DNA of 64,000 nt from Modestobacter lapidis. Lineage in GTDB: Bacteria > Actinomycetota > Actinomycetes > Mycobacteriales > Geodermatophilaceae. Each line of letters starts with the position of its first letter. Positions within the stretch are counted from its first letter, which is position 1. Location of the stretch: NCBI GenBank assembly GCA_019779905.1, contig JABAKE010000001.1:1-64000 (forward strand), read 5' to 3'. Positions 36,038-47,473 of this stretch are shown piece by piece. The notes below the pieces were generated by a model that ran no database searches, was not told where the DNA came from, and saw only the letters and a list, made by a program, of their open reading frames with translations. The position numbers and the translations under genes are program-made.

Positions 36038-36066
36038 ATCGAATGACACACATCCCAGGGGGAACG

Positions 36067-37644
36067 ATGCGGATCGCGGTGCTCGGTGCCGGGCCCGGTG
36101 GCCTGTTCGCCGCCACGCTGGCCAAGACCTCGGACCCGTCCCGGGACGTCACCGTCTACGAGCGGAACCGGGCGGAGGACACCTTCGGCTTCGGCGTCGT
36201 CTTCTCCGACGCCACGCTGGCCGGCATCCACGCCGCCGACCCCGTGCTCCGCACGGCCCTCACCGAGCACGGCGTGCACTGGGACCCGATCGAGGTACGG
36301 CTGCGCGGCGAGCGGCTGAGCTGCGCCGGCAACGGGATGGCGGCGGTGGAACGCAAGACGCTGCTGTCCCTCATGCAGCAGCGGGCCATCGACGCCGGGG
36401 TCGACGTGCGGTTCTCCACCGAGGTGCGCGCCGACGACCTGCTCGCCGAGGGCCACGACCTCGTCGTCGCGGCCGACGGCGCCAACTCCCGGTTCCGCGA
36501 GCGCTTCGCCGACGTCTTCGGGCCCTCGTCCGAGACGGCGACCGCCAAGTTCATCTGGTTCGGCACCACCTACCCGTTCGAGGGGCTCACGTTCGTGCAC
36601 GAGCGCGGCCCGCACGGGGTGTTCGCCGTCCACGGCTACCCGATCGGCAACGGAATCTCGACGTTCATCGTGGAGACCGACGAGGAGTCCTGGCGCGCCG
36701 CCGGGCTGGACGAGTTCGACACCAGCCGGCCGCCGGGTCCCAGCGACGAGAAGACCAGGGCCTACCTCGAGCAGCTCTTCGCCGGGCAGATCGACGGGCA
36801 TCCGCTGCTGGTGAACAACTCCCGGTGGGGCAACTTCCGCACCCTGCGGGCCGCACGCTGGCGGCACCGCGTCGGCGGGACCGCGGTGGCGCTGCTCGGC
36901 GACGCCGCCCACACCGCCCACTTCTCGGTCGGCTCCGGAACCAAGATGGCGATGGAGGACGGCGTGGCGCTGGTGGCCGCCCTCGACGCGCACCCCGGCG
37001 ACCTCGACGCGGCCCTCGCGGAGTACGAGGCCGCCCGGCAGCCGCAGGTGGCCAAGATCCAGGACTCCGCCCGCCCGAGCCTGTCGTGGTGGGAGCACTT
37101 CGGCCGCTCCTACGACACGCTCCCGCCGTGGCAGTTCGCCTACCACTTCTTCACCCGTGCGCTGACCGACGGCAGGCTGCGCCGGCGTGACGCGTCGTTC
37201 GTCGCCGACGTGCACCGGCGCTGGCGTGCCGAGCACGGCGGCGAGCCGCTGACCAGCGAGCTCACCGTGGGCGCCCACCGGCTGCCCGGCCGGGTCGTGC
37301 CGGTCGGGGACGGGGTGATCCGGACGCCCACCGGAACCCTGCCCCTCCGTGCCGAGCCTGCCGGGGACGGGGAGTGGGCGCTCGCCGTGGACGCGCCCGA
37401 TGCCGAGGCCGGCCTTCCGGCCGCGCTGGACGCCGTCGCCGCGGGTATCGCGGCCGGCGCCGCGCTGGTGGCCGTCCGCGGCGGGACGGCGCTGACCCGC
37501 CGCCTGCTGTGCGAGGAGGCCCGACTGGGCCTCGGCGCGGTCACCCTCGCCATCGAGGACGGGCCCCTGGACGACGACGGAGCGACCACCGCCGTCCTCT
37601 CCGGCCGCACCGACCTGGTCGGCACCGCGGCGGTGCCGTCATGA
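36067..37644 (+). CDS. FAD-dependent aryl-CoA hydroxylase, salicylyl-CoA 5-hydroxylase-like
   Basis: 525 aa from ATG 36067, chosen because the FAD motif GAGPGGLFAA follows directly. The sequence FGFGVVFSDATLAGIHAADP, FAVHGYPIGNGISTFIVETD and GDAAHTAHFSVGSGTKMAME matches the monooxygenase group that includes Streptomyces SdgC (salicylyl-CoA to gentisyl-CoA) and the N-terminal half of 2-aminobenzoyl-CoA monooxygenase. It lacks the C-terminal reductase (OYE-like) half of the latter, which favours a hydroxybenzoyl-CoA substrate. It opens an operon with a CoA ligase (ATGA overlap) and an AMP-forming aryl ligase. No gentisate 1,2-dioxygenase is in the window. Confidence 0.8.
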   Translation: MRIAVLGAGPGGLFAATLAKTSDPSRDVTVYERNRAEDTFGFGVVFSDATLAGIHAADPVLRTALTEHGVHWDPIEVRLRGERLSCAGNGMAAVERKTLLSLMQQRAIDAGVDVRFSTEVRADDLLAEGHDLVVAADGANSRFRERFADVFGPSSETATAKFIWFGTTYPFEGLTFVHERGPHGVFAVHGYPIGNGISTFIVETDEESWRAAGLDEFDTSRPPGPSDEKTRAYLEQLFAGQIDGHPLLVNNSRWGNFRTLRAARWRHRVGGTAVALLGDAAHTAHFSVGSGTKMAMEDGVALVAALDAHPGDLDAALAEYEAARQPQVAKIQDSARPSLSWWEHFGRSYDTLPPWQFAYHFFTRALTDGRLRRRDASFVADVHRRWRAEHGGEPLTSELTVGAHRLPGRVVPVGDGVIRTPTGTLPLRAEPAGDGEWALAVDAPDAEAGLPAALDAVAAGIAAGAALVAVRGGTALTRRLLCEEARLGLGAVTLAIEDGPLDDDGATTAVLSGRTDLVGTAAVPS

Positions 37645-39728
37645 CGGCCGGCAGCGGGCGGCTGCAGCCGCTCTTCGCGCCCCGGGGCATCGCGGTGATC
37701 GGGGCCTCCCGCGACGCCACGAAGCTGGGCGCGGTGATGGCGCGCTCGCTCGCCGGTTTCCCCGGCCCGGTGGTCGGGGTCAACCAGCGGGACGTCGACC
37801 CGGCCGCCGCCCGCTACGCCGGCGTGGCCGACGCGGTAGCGGCCACGGGGCAGGCGATCGACCTCGCCGTGCTGTGCGTTCCGGCGGCCGTCTCGGCCGC
37901 GGCGCTGACCGACGCCGCCGCGGCCGGTGTCCGCGCGGCGCTGGTCTGCTCCGGCGGGTACGCCGAGGCCGGGGGGCCGGGGATCGGCCACCAGCAGGAC
38001 CTGGTGACGGCGGCGGCGGAGGCCGGCGTGGCGCTGCTCGGCCCGAACACATCCGGGTTCCTCGCCCCGGCCCGCGGGCTGATCGCCTCCTTCGTCCCCG
38101 GGGCGGCCGCCGTCCCGGCCGGGCAGGTGGCCGTGGTGGCCGCCAGCGGCGGGGTGAACCACGCGCTGGCCTTCCACCTCGCGGCGGCCGGCGCCGGGGT
38201 GTCCCTGGCCGTGGGCCTGGGGAATGCGGTCGACGTCACCGCCGCCGACGTCCTGACCCACCTCGCGGACGACCCCGGCACGCGGGCGGTCGCGCTGCAC
38301 GTCGAGTCCGTCTCCGACGGGCCGGCCCTGATGGCCGCGGTCCGCGCGGTGAGCGCCCGCATACCGGTCGTCGCGCTGGTGGTCGGCCGCAACGACGTCG
38401 CCGACTTCGCGCGGTCGCACACCGGTGCGCTGGCGACGTCCTGGCGGACGACGCGCTCCGCGCTCCGCCAGGCCGGCGCCGTGCTCGTCGACGACGAACG
38501 GCAGCTGGTCGACGCCGTCACCGCGCTCTCGGTGCTCCGGCTGCCGCCCGCCGCGGCACCGGGCGTCGGGGTGGTGACGGCGCAGGCGGGCCCGGGCCTG
38601 CTGCACGTCGACGGACTGCACGGCCGCGGTGTCGCGATCCCCGAGCTCGCCCCGCCGACCCGGGACCGGCTCGCCGAGCTGCTGCCGCCACTGACCTACC
38701 AGGCCAACCCGGTCGACACCGGACGCCCCGGCAAGGAGTTCGGCGAGGTGCTCGCCGCCGTGGCCGCGGACCCGGCCGTCGACCTGGTGAGCGTCTACGC
38801 CCTCGCCGAGCCCGACGCGCTGGACCTGCCGGCCGCGGTCGCCGCCGCCGGGTCCGGCCCGCTGGTCGTCGGCATCGGCGGGCCCCCGCACCAGGTGGAG
38901 CCGCAGCGGGCGGCGCTGCGCCGGCTCGGCATCCCCTCGCTGACCAGCCCGGCCGGCCTGACGGCCGCCGTGGCCGCGCTGGTCGAGGACGCCCGCGCGC
39001 AGGACCGGGCCGGTCGCCGCGCGCAGGTGGGGCCGACCGGGCCGGGGCTCACCGTGGACCTGACCGGGAACCTGGACGAGGACCTGGACGAGGACCAGGC
39101 CAAGGAGCTGATCGGCCGGCTCGGTGTCCCGACGCCGCCGCGGCGGGCGTGCGCCGACCGGGCCGCCGCGCACCGTGCCCTGGCCGAGCTGCCACGGCCG
39201 CTGGCGGTGAAGCTGCTCGACGCCGCGGTCACCCACAAGTCGGACGTGGGGGGAGTCCATCTGGGCATCCGCGACGCCACCGACCTGGACACCGCGCTGG
39301 ACGCACTGGAGGCGGGAGGTGCCCGCCGCTTCCTGGTCGAGTCGATGGCGCCGGCCGGCGTCGACCTCCTGGTCGGCGCCTCCCGTGATCCGGTGTTCGG
39401 CCCGATCGTGCTGCTGGGGCTGGGCGGGGTCGTGGCCGAGGCGCTCGCCGACGTCGCCGTGGCCCCCGCGCCGCTGTCCGCGGCCGACGCCGCCGGCCTG
39501 GCCGACGAGCTGGCCGGCCGCGCGCTGCTCGACGGCTTCCGCGGCGGCCCGGTCGCCGATCGCGCGGCGCTCGGGGCGGTGCTGGCCGCGCTCGGCGACC
39601 TGCTCGTGCAGCACGACCGCATCGAGGCGGTCGAGATCAACCCGCTGCGGGTCACCGCGGACGGGCTGCTCGCGCTGGACGCCGTCCTGACGCTGGATGA
39701 TCCCACCTCACGCACGGAGGGGCACTGA
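37641..39728 (+). CDS. Acyl-CoA synthetase (NDP-forming type), CoA-binding plus ATP-grasp
   Basis: 695 aa from ATG 37641, overlapping the hydroxylase stop. Order: CoA-binding Rossmann domain (GIAVIGASRDATKLGAVMAR), ligase-CoA domains with the phospho-His region RSHTGALATSW, and C-terminal ATP-grasp domain (AVKLLDAAVTHKSDVGGVHL, VEINPLRVTADGLLALDAVL). This is the acetate-CoA ligase (ADP-forming)/SucCD-like fused architecture. In the salicylate gene set of Streptomyces sp. WA46 an AMP ligase, a CoA synthetase and a CoA-ester hydroxylase cooperate (established knowledge); this gene probably fills the thioester-forming step, or releases CoA from the product with ATP gain. Confidence 0.85.
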   Translation: MTAGSGRLQPLFAPRGIAVIGASRDATKLGAVMARSLAGFPGPVVGVNQRDVDPAAARYAGVADAVAATGQAIDLAVLCVPAAVSAAALTDAAAAGVRAALVCSGGYAEAGGPGIGHQQDLVTAAAEAGVALLGPNTSGFLAPARGLIASFVPGAAAVPAGQVAVVAASGGVNHALAFHLAAAGAGVSLAVGLGNAVDVTAADVLTHLADDPGTRAVALHVESVSDGPALMAAVRAVSARIPVVALVVGRNDVADFARSHTGALATSWRTTRSALRQAGAVLVDDERQLVDAVTALSVLRLPPAAAPGVGVVTAQAGPGLLHVDGLHGRGVAIPELAPPTRDRLAELLPPLTYQANPVDTGRPGKEFGEVLAAVAADPAVDLVSVYALAEPDALDLPAAVAAAGSGPLVVGIGGPPHQVEPQRAALRRLGIPSLTSPAGLTAAVAALVEDARAQDRAGRRAQVGPTGPGLTVDLTGNLDEDLDEDQAKELIGRLGVPTPPRRACADRAAAHRALAELPRPLAVKLLDAAVTHKSDVGGVHLGIRDATDLDTALDALEAGGARRFLVESMAPAGVDLLVGASRDPVFGPIVLLGLGGVVAEALADVAVAPAPLSAADAAGLADELAGRALLDGFRGGPVADRAALGAVLAALGDLLVQHDRIEAVEINPLRVTADGLLALDAVLTLDDPTSRTEGH

Positions 39729-39729
39729 C

Positions 39730-41430
39730 ATGGCCGAGCACCGCACGCCCGCACCGATCGCCGCCGGCGTCGTCCCGTGGCCCGAGGACCTGGCCCGGGA
39801 GTACGTCGAGGCGGGCTGGTGGCGCGGGCTGTCCCTCGGCGCCGAGCTGTGGGCCGCGGCCGACGCCCGGGCCGACGCCGTCGCCCTGGTCGACGGGGAC
39901 GTCCGGCTGAGCCACCGTTCGCTGACCGCCCGCGCCGATGCCCTGGCCGGTCGGCTGGTCGACGAGCTCGGCCTCGTCCGGGGCGACCGGGTGGTCGTCC
40001 AGCTCCCGAACTGCTGGGAGTTCGTCGTCCTGACGCTGGCCTGCCTGCGCGCCGGGATCGTCCCGGTGATGGCGTTGCCGGCGCACCGCCGGCACGAGCT
40101 GGCCTACCTGGTCGACCACAGCGAGGCGGCGGCACTCGCGGTGCCCGGCGTGCTCCGCGGCTTCGACCACCAGCAGCTGGGCACCGAGCTGGCCGCGGGC
40201 GCCGCGACGCTGCGGCACGTGCTCGTGGTGGGCGACGACGTGCTCCCCGGGTCCACCGGCCTGACGGAGCTGTGCGGGGAGCCGGCCGACCCGGCCGCCG
40301 CGCGCGCCCGGTGGGACGACGACCCGCCCGGCAGCCGCGACGTCGCGGTCTTCCTCCTCTCCGGCGGCACCACCGGCCTGCCCAAGCTGATCGCCCGCAC
40401 GCACGACGACTACGCCTACAACGCACGCGCCAGCGCGCAGCTGTGCGGGCTCGACGCGGACACCGTCTACCTGACGTCCCTGCCGGCGTCGCACAACTTC
40501 CCGCTGGCCTGCCCCGGCATCCTCGGCGCGCTGCTGGCCGGCGGCCGGGTGGTCATGCTCGCCTCGCCGGAGCCCGAACGGGCGTTCGCCACGATCGAGG
40601 CCGAGGGCGTCACCGTCACCGCGGCCGTGCCGGCCGTGGCGCAGCGGTGGCTGCTGCACGCGGCCGAGCAGGGCGCGGAGCAGCTGCGCAGCCTGCGGCT
40701 GCTCCAGGTCGGCGGGGCGCGGCTGGCCGACGAGATCGCCCGGCAGGTGCGCCCGGTCCTGGGCGCGCGGCTGCAGCAGGTGTTCGGGATGGCCGAGGGC
40801 CTGCTCAACTACACCCGCCTGGACGATCCCGAGGACGTTGTCTGCACCACCCAGGGCCGGCCGCTGAGCCCCGGTGACGAGGTGCGGGTGGTCGACGATC
40901 TGGACCGCGACGTGCCCGGGGGCGCGCCCGGGTCGCTGCTGACCCGCGGCCCGTACACGCCGCGCGGGTACTACCGGGCGGCCGAGCAGAACGCCCGCGC
41001 CTTCACTCCGGACGGCTGGTACCGCAGCGGCGACATCGTCCGCCGCCGTCCCGACGGGAACCTCGTCGTCGAGGGCCGGGACAAGGACATGATCAACCGC
41101 GGTGGCGAGAAGATCAGCGCCGAGGAGGTCGAGAACCTCGTCTACCAGCTCCCGCAGGTCGCCCAGGTCGCCGCGGTGGCGATGCCCGACGACGAGCTGG
41201 GGGAGCGGGTCTGCGTCTACGCCGTCCTCAAGCCCGGCACGTCGCTGACCCTGGAGGACGTGCGCGGCTCGATGGCCGGCGCCGGCGTCGCCCGCTACAA
41301 GTGGCCCGAGCGCCTGGAGATCGTGGCCGAGCTGTTCACCACGAAGGTCGGCAAGATCGACAAGAAGGCCCTCCGGGCGGACGTCGCCACCCGCATCGCC
41401 GACCACGGGGCCGTCGACGGCCCGCGCTGA
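39730..41430 (+). CDS. Aryl-AMP ligase (2,3-dihydroxybenzoate/salicylate-AMP ligase type)
   Basis: 566 aa from ATG 39730, one base after the previous stop. ANL-superfamily motifs: LLSGGTTGLPKLIARTH (A3), LQVGGARLADEIARQVRP, GWYRSGDIVRRRPDGNLVVE (A7), GRDKDMINRGGEKISAEEVE (A8) and the catalytic Lys near TKVGKIDKKALR. N-terminal GVVPWPEDLAREYVEAGWW is typical of the DhbE/EntE/salicylate ligases. It likely activates a hydroxybenzoate such as salicylate for CoA transfer and 5-hydroxylation. A siderophore role is less likely because no NRPS genes are near. Confidence 0.88.
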   Translation: MAEHRTPAPIAAGVVPWPEDLAREYVEAGWWRGLSLGAELWAAADARADAVALVDGDVRLSHRSLTARADALAGRLVDELGLVRGDRVVVQLPNCWEFVVLTLACLRAGIVPVMALPAHRRHELAYLVDHSEAAALAVPGVLRGFDHQQLGTELAAGAATLRHVLVVGDDVLPGSTGLTELCGEPADPAAARARWDDDPPGSRDVAVFLLSGGTTGLPKLIARTHDDYAYNARASAQLCGLDADTVYLTSLPASHNFPLACPGILGALLAGGRVVMLASPEPERAFATIEAEGVTVTAAVPAVAQRWLLHAAEQGAEQLRSLRLLQVGGARLADEIARQVRPVLGARLQQVFGMAEGLLNYTRLDDPEDVVCTTQGRPLSPGDEVRVVDDLDRDVPGGAPGSLLTRGPYTPRGYYRAAEQNARAFTPDGWYRSGDIVRRRPDGNLVVEGRDKDMINRGGEKISAEEVENLVYQLPQVAQVAAVAMPDDELGERVCVYAVLKPGTSLTLEDVRGSMAGAGVARYKWPERLEIVAELFTTKVGKIDKKALRADVATRIADHGAVDGPR

Positions 41431-41448
41431 CCGCCCACGCTCCCGGGC

Positions 41449-43373
<1,925 letters not shown>

Positions 43374-43393
43374 AGGGCCGGGTGAGATCTGTG

Positions 43394-43415
43394 CCACACT
43401 CCGCTGCCAGTGTGG
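43394..43415 (+). terminator. Hairpin between hppD and the ABC transporter operon
   Basis: CCACACT/AGTGTGG, perfect 7-bp stem with an 8-base loop, 20 bases after the hppD stop. No U-rich tail, so it could equally be an operator for the transporter genes. Confidence 0.45.
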
Positions 43416-43470
43416 AGCGCCCATCGAACGGCGTGTCCGATCATCGAATCGTCGCTCGCAGGAGGTCCTC

Positions 43471-44667
43471 GTGAGGTGCAAGACCGCGACAGCGCGTGTG
43501 GCAGTCGTCGCCGCGGCGGTGACCCTCGTCCTCGCCGGTTGCTCCGAGTCGGCCGACAGCGGCGGCGACGCCGGCCCGGCGGATGAGTCGGGCCCCATCA
43601 AGATCGGCGCGGTGCTCGACATCACCGGCGCCGGCGCCTCGCTCGGCGTGCCCGAACGCCAGACCCTGGAGCTGCTCGCCGAGCAGCTCCAGGCCGAGGG
43701 CGGGATCGACGGCCGCGAGGTCGAGCTGATCATCGAGGACAACCAGTCCACCGAGGACGGCGCCGCCCAGGTGATGAACAAGCTGGTCAACCAGGACCAG
43801 GTCGACATCGTGCTCGGTGCCAGCCGCACCGGCCCGAGCCTGGCCATGCGCCCGATCGCCGAGTCCAGCCAGACCCCGATGATCTCCCTGGCGGCGAACC
43901 AGGCGATCGTCGACGGGTCGGAATGGGTCTTCAAGAGCGCGCAGAACGACCGGGTGGTCATCGAGCGGATGATCGAGTACATGGCCGACCAGGGCTGGTC
44001 CACCATCGGGCTGGCCCGGGATGCCTCCGGCTTCGGTGAGGGCGTCCAGGAGATGTTCGACGAGGTCGGCGCGGAGGCGGGCATCTCCGTGGTGGCCGTC
44101 GAGCGGTTCGCGCCCGACGCCACGGACTTCACCGCCCAGATGGTCAACCTGCGCGATGCCGGAGCGGACGTGAACGTCATCTGGGGCATCCCGCCGGCGG
44201 CCGGGCTCGCCCAGCGCGCCTACGCCCAGCTGGGTCTCACCACCCCGGTCATGCAGAGCCACGGCATCGGCAACCAGGTGTTCCTCGACACCGCCGGTGA
44301 GTCCGCGAACGGGCTGGTCGCCCCCCTGGGCCGCCTCGTGGTCGCCGAGCAACTCCCCGAGGACGACCCGCAGCAGGAGGTCATCACCGCGTTCGTCGAG
44401 GACTACACCGCCGAGTACGGCGAGGAGCCGTCCACGTTCGCCGGCCACGCCTACGACGGGTGGCACCTGGCCGTCGATGCGCTGCGCGAGGCGGGCACCG
44501 ACCCGCAGGCGCTGCGCGACGAGCTCGAGGGCGTGGAGGACTTCGTCGGGATCAGCGGAATCTTCACCATGACGCCGGAGGACCACTCGGGCCTGGCCAA
44601 GGACGCGCTCGTCCTCGTCACCGTCGAGAACGGCGACTGGACGCTGCTGCCCGACCAGGGCAACTGA
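43471..44667 (+). CDS. ABC transporter substrate-binding lipoprotein, branched-chain amino-acid (LivK/HAAT) type
   Basis: 398 aa from GTG 43471 behind AGGAGG. Signal peptide with lipobox VLAGC (Cys about residue 24), then a Ser/Gly/Asp-rich linker and the periplasmic-binding fold type I: IKIGAVLDITGAGASLGVPE, VELIIEDNQSTEDGAAQVMN, GHAYDGWHLAVDALREAG. HAAT proteins bind amino acids, amides or aromatic acids; position between hppD and hmgA favours an aromatic substrate. Confidence 0.9.
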   Translation: MRCKTATARVAVVAAAVTLVLAGCSESADSGGDAGPADESGPIKIGAVLDITGAGASLGVPERQTLELLAEQLQAEGGIDGREVELIIEDNQSTEDGAAQVMNKLVNQDQVDIVLGASRTGPSLAMRPIAESSQTPMISLAANQAIVDGSEWVFKSAQNDRVVIERMIEYMADQGWSTIGLARDASGFGEGVQEMFDEVGAEAGISVVAVERFAPDATDFTAQMVNLRDAGADVNVIWGIPPAAGLAQRAYAQLGLTTPVMQSHGIGNQVFLDTAGESANGLVAPLGRLVVAEQLPEDDPQQEVITAFVEDYTAEYGEEPSTFAGHAYDGWHLAVDALREAGTDPQALRDELEGVEDFVGISGIFTMTPEDHSGLAKDALVLVTVENGDWTLLPDQGN

Positions 44668-44674
44668 CCGACCC

Positions 44675-45544
44675 GTGACGGACCTCCTGCAACTGGTCTT
44701 CGCGGGGTTGAGCCAGGGCGCTGTCTACGCGCTGATCGCGATCGGCTTCGTCTCGGTCTTCACCGTCAGCGGGGTCATCAACCTGGCGCAGGGCGAGTTC
44801 GCGGCCCTCGCCGGGCTGGTGGCCATCTCCGCCGTGGGCAGCGGGCTCCCGCTGCCCGCGGCGGCGGCCGTCGCGCTGGCCACCGTCGCCATCGTCGCCG
44901 TCCTGATGGAGCGGCTGACGATCCGCCCGGTCAAGCGGATGACGACGCTGGTGTCGCTCATCCTGACGCTGGGCGTCTCCACCGCCCTGAAGGCGCTCAT
45001 GCTGCTGGTCTTCGGTCCGAACGCCGAGGGGTTGACGCCCTTCACGCCCGGTGGGTTCACCGTCGCCGGGGTGAGCATCCGCTACCAGGAGCTGTGGATC
45101 CTCGCGATCGCCGCAGTGGTCGCGTCCGCCGTCTACTGGTTCTACGACCACACCCTGGCCGGCAAGTCGCTGCGCGCGTGCGCCGAGCAGCCGGTGGCCG
45201 CCCGGCTGGTGGGTATCTCGCTGGGCCGGGCCTCGCTGATGGCCTTCCTCATCGCCGGCTGCGTCGGCGCCGTGGCCGGCGTCCTGGCGAGCCCGATCTA
45301 CTTCACCTCGTGGGAATCCGGCCTCACGCTCGGCCTCAAGGGCTTCGTCGCCGCGACGCTCGGTGGCCTGGTCTCCGTCCGCGGCGCGGTGCTGGGCGGG
45401 CTGCTGCTCGGGGTGCTCGAGAACCTCACCGCCGGGTACATCAGCACCGGCCTGCGGGACGCGGTGGCGTTCCTGCTGCTGATCGTGGTGCTCGTGGCCC
45501 GTCCCTCCGGGGTGTTCGGGCGGCACGCGGAAGCGAGGGTCTGA
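44675..45544 (+). CDS. ABC transporter permease, LivH type
   Basis: 289 aa from GTG 44675. About eight membrane helices; the EAA-like loop with GISLGRASLMAFLIAGCVGA and the start LLQLVFAGLSQGAVYALIAI are LivH features. Directly follows the binding-protein gene in the transport operon. Confidence 0.92.
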   Translation: MTDLLQLVFAGLSQGAVYALIAIGFVSVFTVSGVINLAQGEFAALAGLVAISAVGSGLPLPAAAAVALATVAIVAVLMERLTIRPVKRMTTLVSLILTLGVSTALKALMLLVFGPNAEGLTPFTPGGFTVAGVSIRYQELWILAIAAVVASAVYWFYDHTLAGKSLRACAEQPVAARLVGISLGRASLMAFLIAGCVGAVAGVLASPIYFTSWESGLTLGLKGFVAATLGGLVSVRGAVLGGLLLGVLENLTAGYISTGLRDAVAFLLLIVVLVARPSGVFGRHAEARV

Positions 45545-45547
45545 CCC

Positions 45548-47473
45548 GTGGCACGTCCCGCGCTGCGCCTGCCCGGGCCGCACCGTCGCCGCTCCCGCCG
45601 TGGCGACGTCATCGGCATCACGGTCATCGCCGTCCTGCTGGTGGCCCTGGCCCTGTTCGCCCCGCCCGGCCTCACCAACGTCGGGGTGTACGCGCTGATC
45701 TACTCCCTGGCGGCCCTGGGCCTGTCTCTGCTGATGGGGCTGGCCGGCCAGGTCAGCCTCGGGCAGGCCGGGTTCTTCGCCATCGGTGCCTACACCCAGG
45801 CCGTGCTGGTGACCCGGTACGAGGTCGGCGCGCTGCTCGCCTCCGTGGCCGCGGTGGCGGTGACCATGACGGTGGCGCTGCTGGTGGGGCTGCCCCTGCT
45901 GCGGCTCCGCGGGCACTACCTCGCGCTGGCCACGCTGGGGTTCGGGATCATCGTCACCGTCCTGGCCACCGAATCGGACTTCCTGGGCGCGACCTCGGGC
46001 ATCTTCGGCATCGCCAAGCCCGAGTTCAACGGCCGGACCTACGACTCCACCACCGAGTACTTCCTGCTGCTGGTCCCCGTGGTGCTGCTCGGCCTGCTGC
46101 TCGCCCGCAACGTGGTGGAGAGCCGGATCGGCCGGGCCCTCGGCGCCGTCAACGACTCCGAGGTCGCCGCCGAGTCCCTCGGGGTCGACACCTTCCGGCT
46201 GCGGGTGCAGGTCTTCGTGCTCTCGGCGGCCTACGCCAGCGTCGCCGGCACGGCCTTCGCCCACTGGCTCGGGGTGGTCAACCCCAACACGGCCAACTTC
46301 CCGCTCTCGGTCTCCTTCCTGCTGATGGCGGTGCTCGGCGGGGTCGGCACCGTCTACGGCGCGGTCATCGGGGCCTTCGCCGTCGAGGGGCTGGACGACG
46401 GACTCCGCCGGCTGATCCCCGAACTGGTGCCCGGTGCGGTGGGGGAGGTGCAGCTGATCGGCTTCGGCATCCTGCTGACCACCATCATGATCTTCCTGCC
46501 CGGTGGGCTGCACCAGCTCTGGACCACGGCTCGTCGCCGGCTGTCCGGATCCGACCTCGAGGGTGGTGGGCCCCCGGCGGACGCGGACGCGACCGCGGAC
46601 GCCGTCGCGCCGCCACCGGACGAGAGCCCGCTCCTGGCCCGCGAGGGCCGTCCGGTCGCCGGCACACCGCTGCTGGAGGTCTCCGGGCTGACCAAGCGCT
46701 TCGGCGGCGTCACGGCGGTCGACGACTTCGACCTCACCGTGCACGCCGGCGAGATCGTCGCGCTGATCGGGCCCAACGGTGCCGGCAAGACGACCGCCTT
46801 CAACATGATCAGCGGAGCGGTCGACCCCACCGCGGGCACGGTGACGATGGCCGGCATGCGGGTGGAGGGCCGCAAGCCGCACGTCTTCGCCCGGGCCGGC
46901 GCCACCCGCACGTTCCAGAACCTGCAGATCTTCACCTCGGCCACGGTGCTCGGGAACGTCATGGTCGGCCGCCACCTGCGCAGCCGCACGGGCCTGCTAG
47001 GCGCCGCCCTCGTGCTGCCCGCCCGGCGCGAGGAGCGGGCGCTGGAGGCATCGGCGCGCGAGCTGCTCGACCTCCTCGGGCTCGGGCCGGATGCCGACCG
47101 GCTCGCCGTCGACCTGCCCTTCGGCCGCCAGCGGCTGGTCGAGGTGGCCCGCGCCCTGGCACTCGAGCCCGACCTGCTGCTGCTCGACGAGCCGATGGCC
47201 GGCCTGTCCGGCGCCGAGCGCCGCGACCTGGCCCGGCTGCTGCGGCGGCTGCGTGCCGGCGGGATGGCCATCGTGCTCGTGGAGCACGACGTGGAGGCCG
47301 TGCTCGCCCTCGCCGACCGGGTCGCCGTGCTGGAGGACGGCGTGCGCATCGCCCTGGGCGCGCCCGAGGAGGTGCGGCACGATCCGGCCGTCGTCGCGGC
47401 CTACCTCGGCGTCGAGCCGGAGGACAGCAGTGCCGTCGCGGTGGCCGAGACGGGGCCGGGGGAGCTCCGATGA
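45548..47473 (+). CDS. Fused LivM-type permease and LivG-type ATPase
   Basis: 641 aa. Residues about 1-325 are a LivM permease (VYALIYSLAALGLSLLMGLA, GQVSLGQAGFFAIGAYT, about ten helices), residues 330-375 an acidic/Pro linker, and 380-630 a LivG ATPase with Walker A GPNGAGKTTAFNMISGAVDP, signature-region PFGRQRLVEVARALALEPDL and Walker B LLLLDEPMAGLS. The reading frame is uninterrupted. LivM-LivG fusions occur in several actinobacteria; the fusion fixes 1:1 stoichiometry in the complex with LivH and LivF. Confidence 0.93.
   Translation: MARPALRLPGPHRRRSRRGDVIGITVIAVLLVALALFAPPGLTNVGVYALIYSLAALGLSLLMGLAGQVSLGQAGFFAIGAYTQAVLVTRYEVGALLASVAAVAVTMTVALLVGLPLLRLRGHYLALATLGFGIIVTVLATESDFLGATSGIFGIAKPEFNGRTYDSTTEYFLLLVPVVLLGLLLARNVVESRIGRALGAVNDSEVAAESLGVDTFRLRVQVFVLSAAYASVAGTAFAHWLGVVNPNTANFPLSVSFLLMAVLGGVGTVYGAVIGAFAVEGLDDGLRRLIPELVPGAVGEVQLIGFGILLTTIMIFLPGGLHQLWTTARRRLSGSDLEGGGPPADADATADAVAPPPDESPLLAREGRPVAGTPLLEVSGLTKRFGGVTAVDDFDLTVHAGEIVALIGPNGAGKTTAFNMISGAVDPTAGTVTMAGMRVEGRKPHVFARAGATRTFQNLQIFTSATVLGNVMVGRHLRSRTGLLGAALVLPARREERALEASARELLDLLGLGPDADRLAVDLPFGRQRLVEVARALALEPDLLLLDEPMAGLSGAERRDLARLLRRLRAGGMAIVLVEHDVEAVLALADRVAVLEDGVRIALGAPEEVRHDPAVVAAYLGVEPEDSSAVAVAETGPGELR

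Noticed and set aside
37140-39614. Minus-strand open frame of 824 codons across the CoA-ligase gene
   Set aside because: His/Arg/Gly-rich composition with no domain; it is the antisense of a clear acyl-CoA synthetase with high third-position GC.
38795-40426. Minus-strand 543-codon frame across the aryl-AMP ligase region
   Set aside because: Arg/Pro/Gly low-complexity antisense of two recognised enzymes.
44618-46975. Minus-strand open frame of 785 codons across the liv operon
   Set aside because: Repetitive Asp/Gly/His/Arg/Gln composition; the plus strand encodes LivH and LivM-LivG with conserved motifs.
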